In this document: piece after piece, positions 63,974-64,000 of the stretch | Layout of the letters: every line of letters begins with the position of its first letter | Position numbering within the stretch: position 1 is the stretch's first letter | Assembly: GCF_003940805.1 (NCBI RefSeq) | Contig: NZ_CP034328.1 | Coordinates: forward strand, 3,348,001-3,412,000 | Direction: 5' to 3' | Source of the DNA: Tabrizicola piscis | Lineage (GTDB): Bacteria > Pseudomonadota > Alphaproteobacteria > Rhodobacterales > Rhodobacteraceae | DNA length: 64,000 nt | Made by a program: the position numbers and the translations under genes | Notes under the pieces: generated by a model | Database searches by the model: none | The model's input: the letters and a program-made list of their open reading frames with translations, nothing else | Told to the model about the DNA's origin: nothing

Positions 63974-64000
63974 GCGTGCGAACCTAATGTTCCCCGGCGC

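Overview
The window is GC-rich, densely coded chromosomal DNA from an alphaproteobacterium, most likely a Rhodobacteraceae member (Rhodobacter/Gemmobacter/Tabrizicola-like). The case rests on gene content and regulatory signals: a PleD diguanylate cyclase divergent from a DUF3572 gene, a CarD regulator, an oxyR/katG divergon, a SUV3-type helicase, a MetRS with the FSTS form of the KMSKS loop, and a GAAC-N7-GAAC direct-repeat SOS box. Species cannot be named from the sequence alone. I saw no rRNA, tRNA, CRISPR array, insertion sequence or phage module. No gene-free stretch exceeds 300 bases; the two longest (13630-13910 and 54127-54415) are described.

Layout. 1-4 kb: end of a HAD hydrolase, DUF3572, pleD, then a leftward envelope-stress-like unit (ECF sigma factor, small membrane partner, CpxP-like metal sensor) with an EF-hand protein upstream. 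4-9.3 kb: DUF983, Nudix hydrolase, fatty acid desaturase with divergent XRE regulator, lipocalin and Cys-rich lipoproteins, Tas-type aldo-keto reductase. 9.3-14 kb: an orphan imuA-like gene behind an SOS box, yceI plus cytochrome b561, metG, and an exported protein with a striking Cys/Tyr/Trp tail. 14-20.5 kb: katG/oxyR, a copper-handling group (DUF2946-like, PepSY, PCu(A)C chaperone), trmO.

20.6-33.4 kb is the main accessory locus: a complete phosphonate uptake and C-P lyase system (phnC-D-E-E, hexapeptide transferase, phnF; phnGHIJKLN; a 2H-phosphoesterase DUF1045 gene; phnM). PhnCDEE imports the phosphonate. PhnGHIJKL with PhnM attach it to ribose, remove pyrophosphate and split the C-P bond. 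PhnN and possibly DUF1045 feed the ribose phosphates to PRPP. Candidate Pho boxes precede phnC and phnM, and a strong PhnF-type operator precedes phnG. phnI carries an in-frame insertion of a GC-rich palindromic repeat that also occurs between the two phnE genes.

33.4-56 kb: FAD oxidoreductase, DUF1330-like and VOC proteins, metY, an unrecognised two-gene membrane-anchored unit, a SIMPL protein, a 1082-residue protein joining a GspL/PilM-like N-terminus to a PilP/GspC-like C-terminus, cobT/cobS, a riboflavin-nusB unit, a NaChBac-type sodium channel, a lipase-like hydrolase with SCP2 protein, a SUV3-like helicase with an S4 protein, 7Fe ferredoxin, carD and ribE. 56-64 kb: capsule genes kpsS, an export lipoprotein and kpsC, then a MATE transporter and a NicO nickel/cobalt exporter paired with DUF1007.
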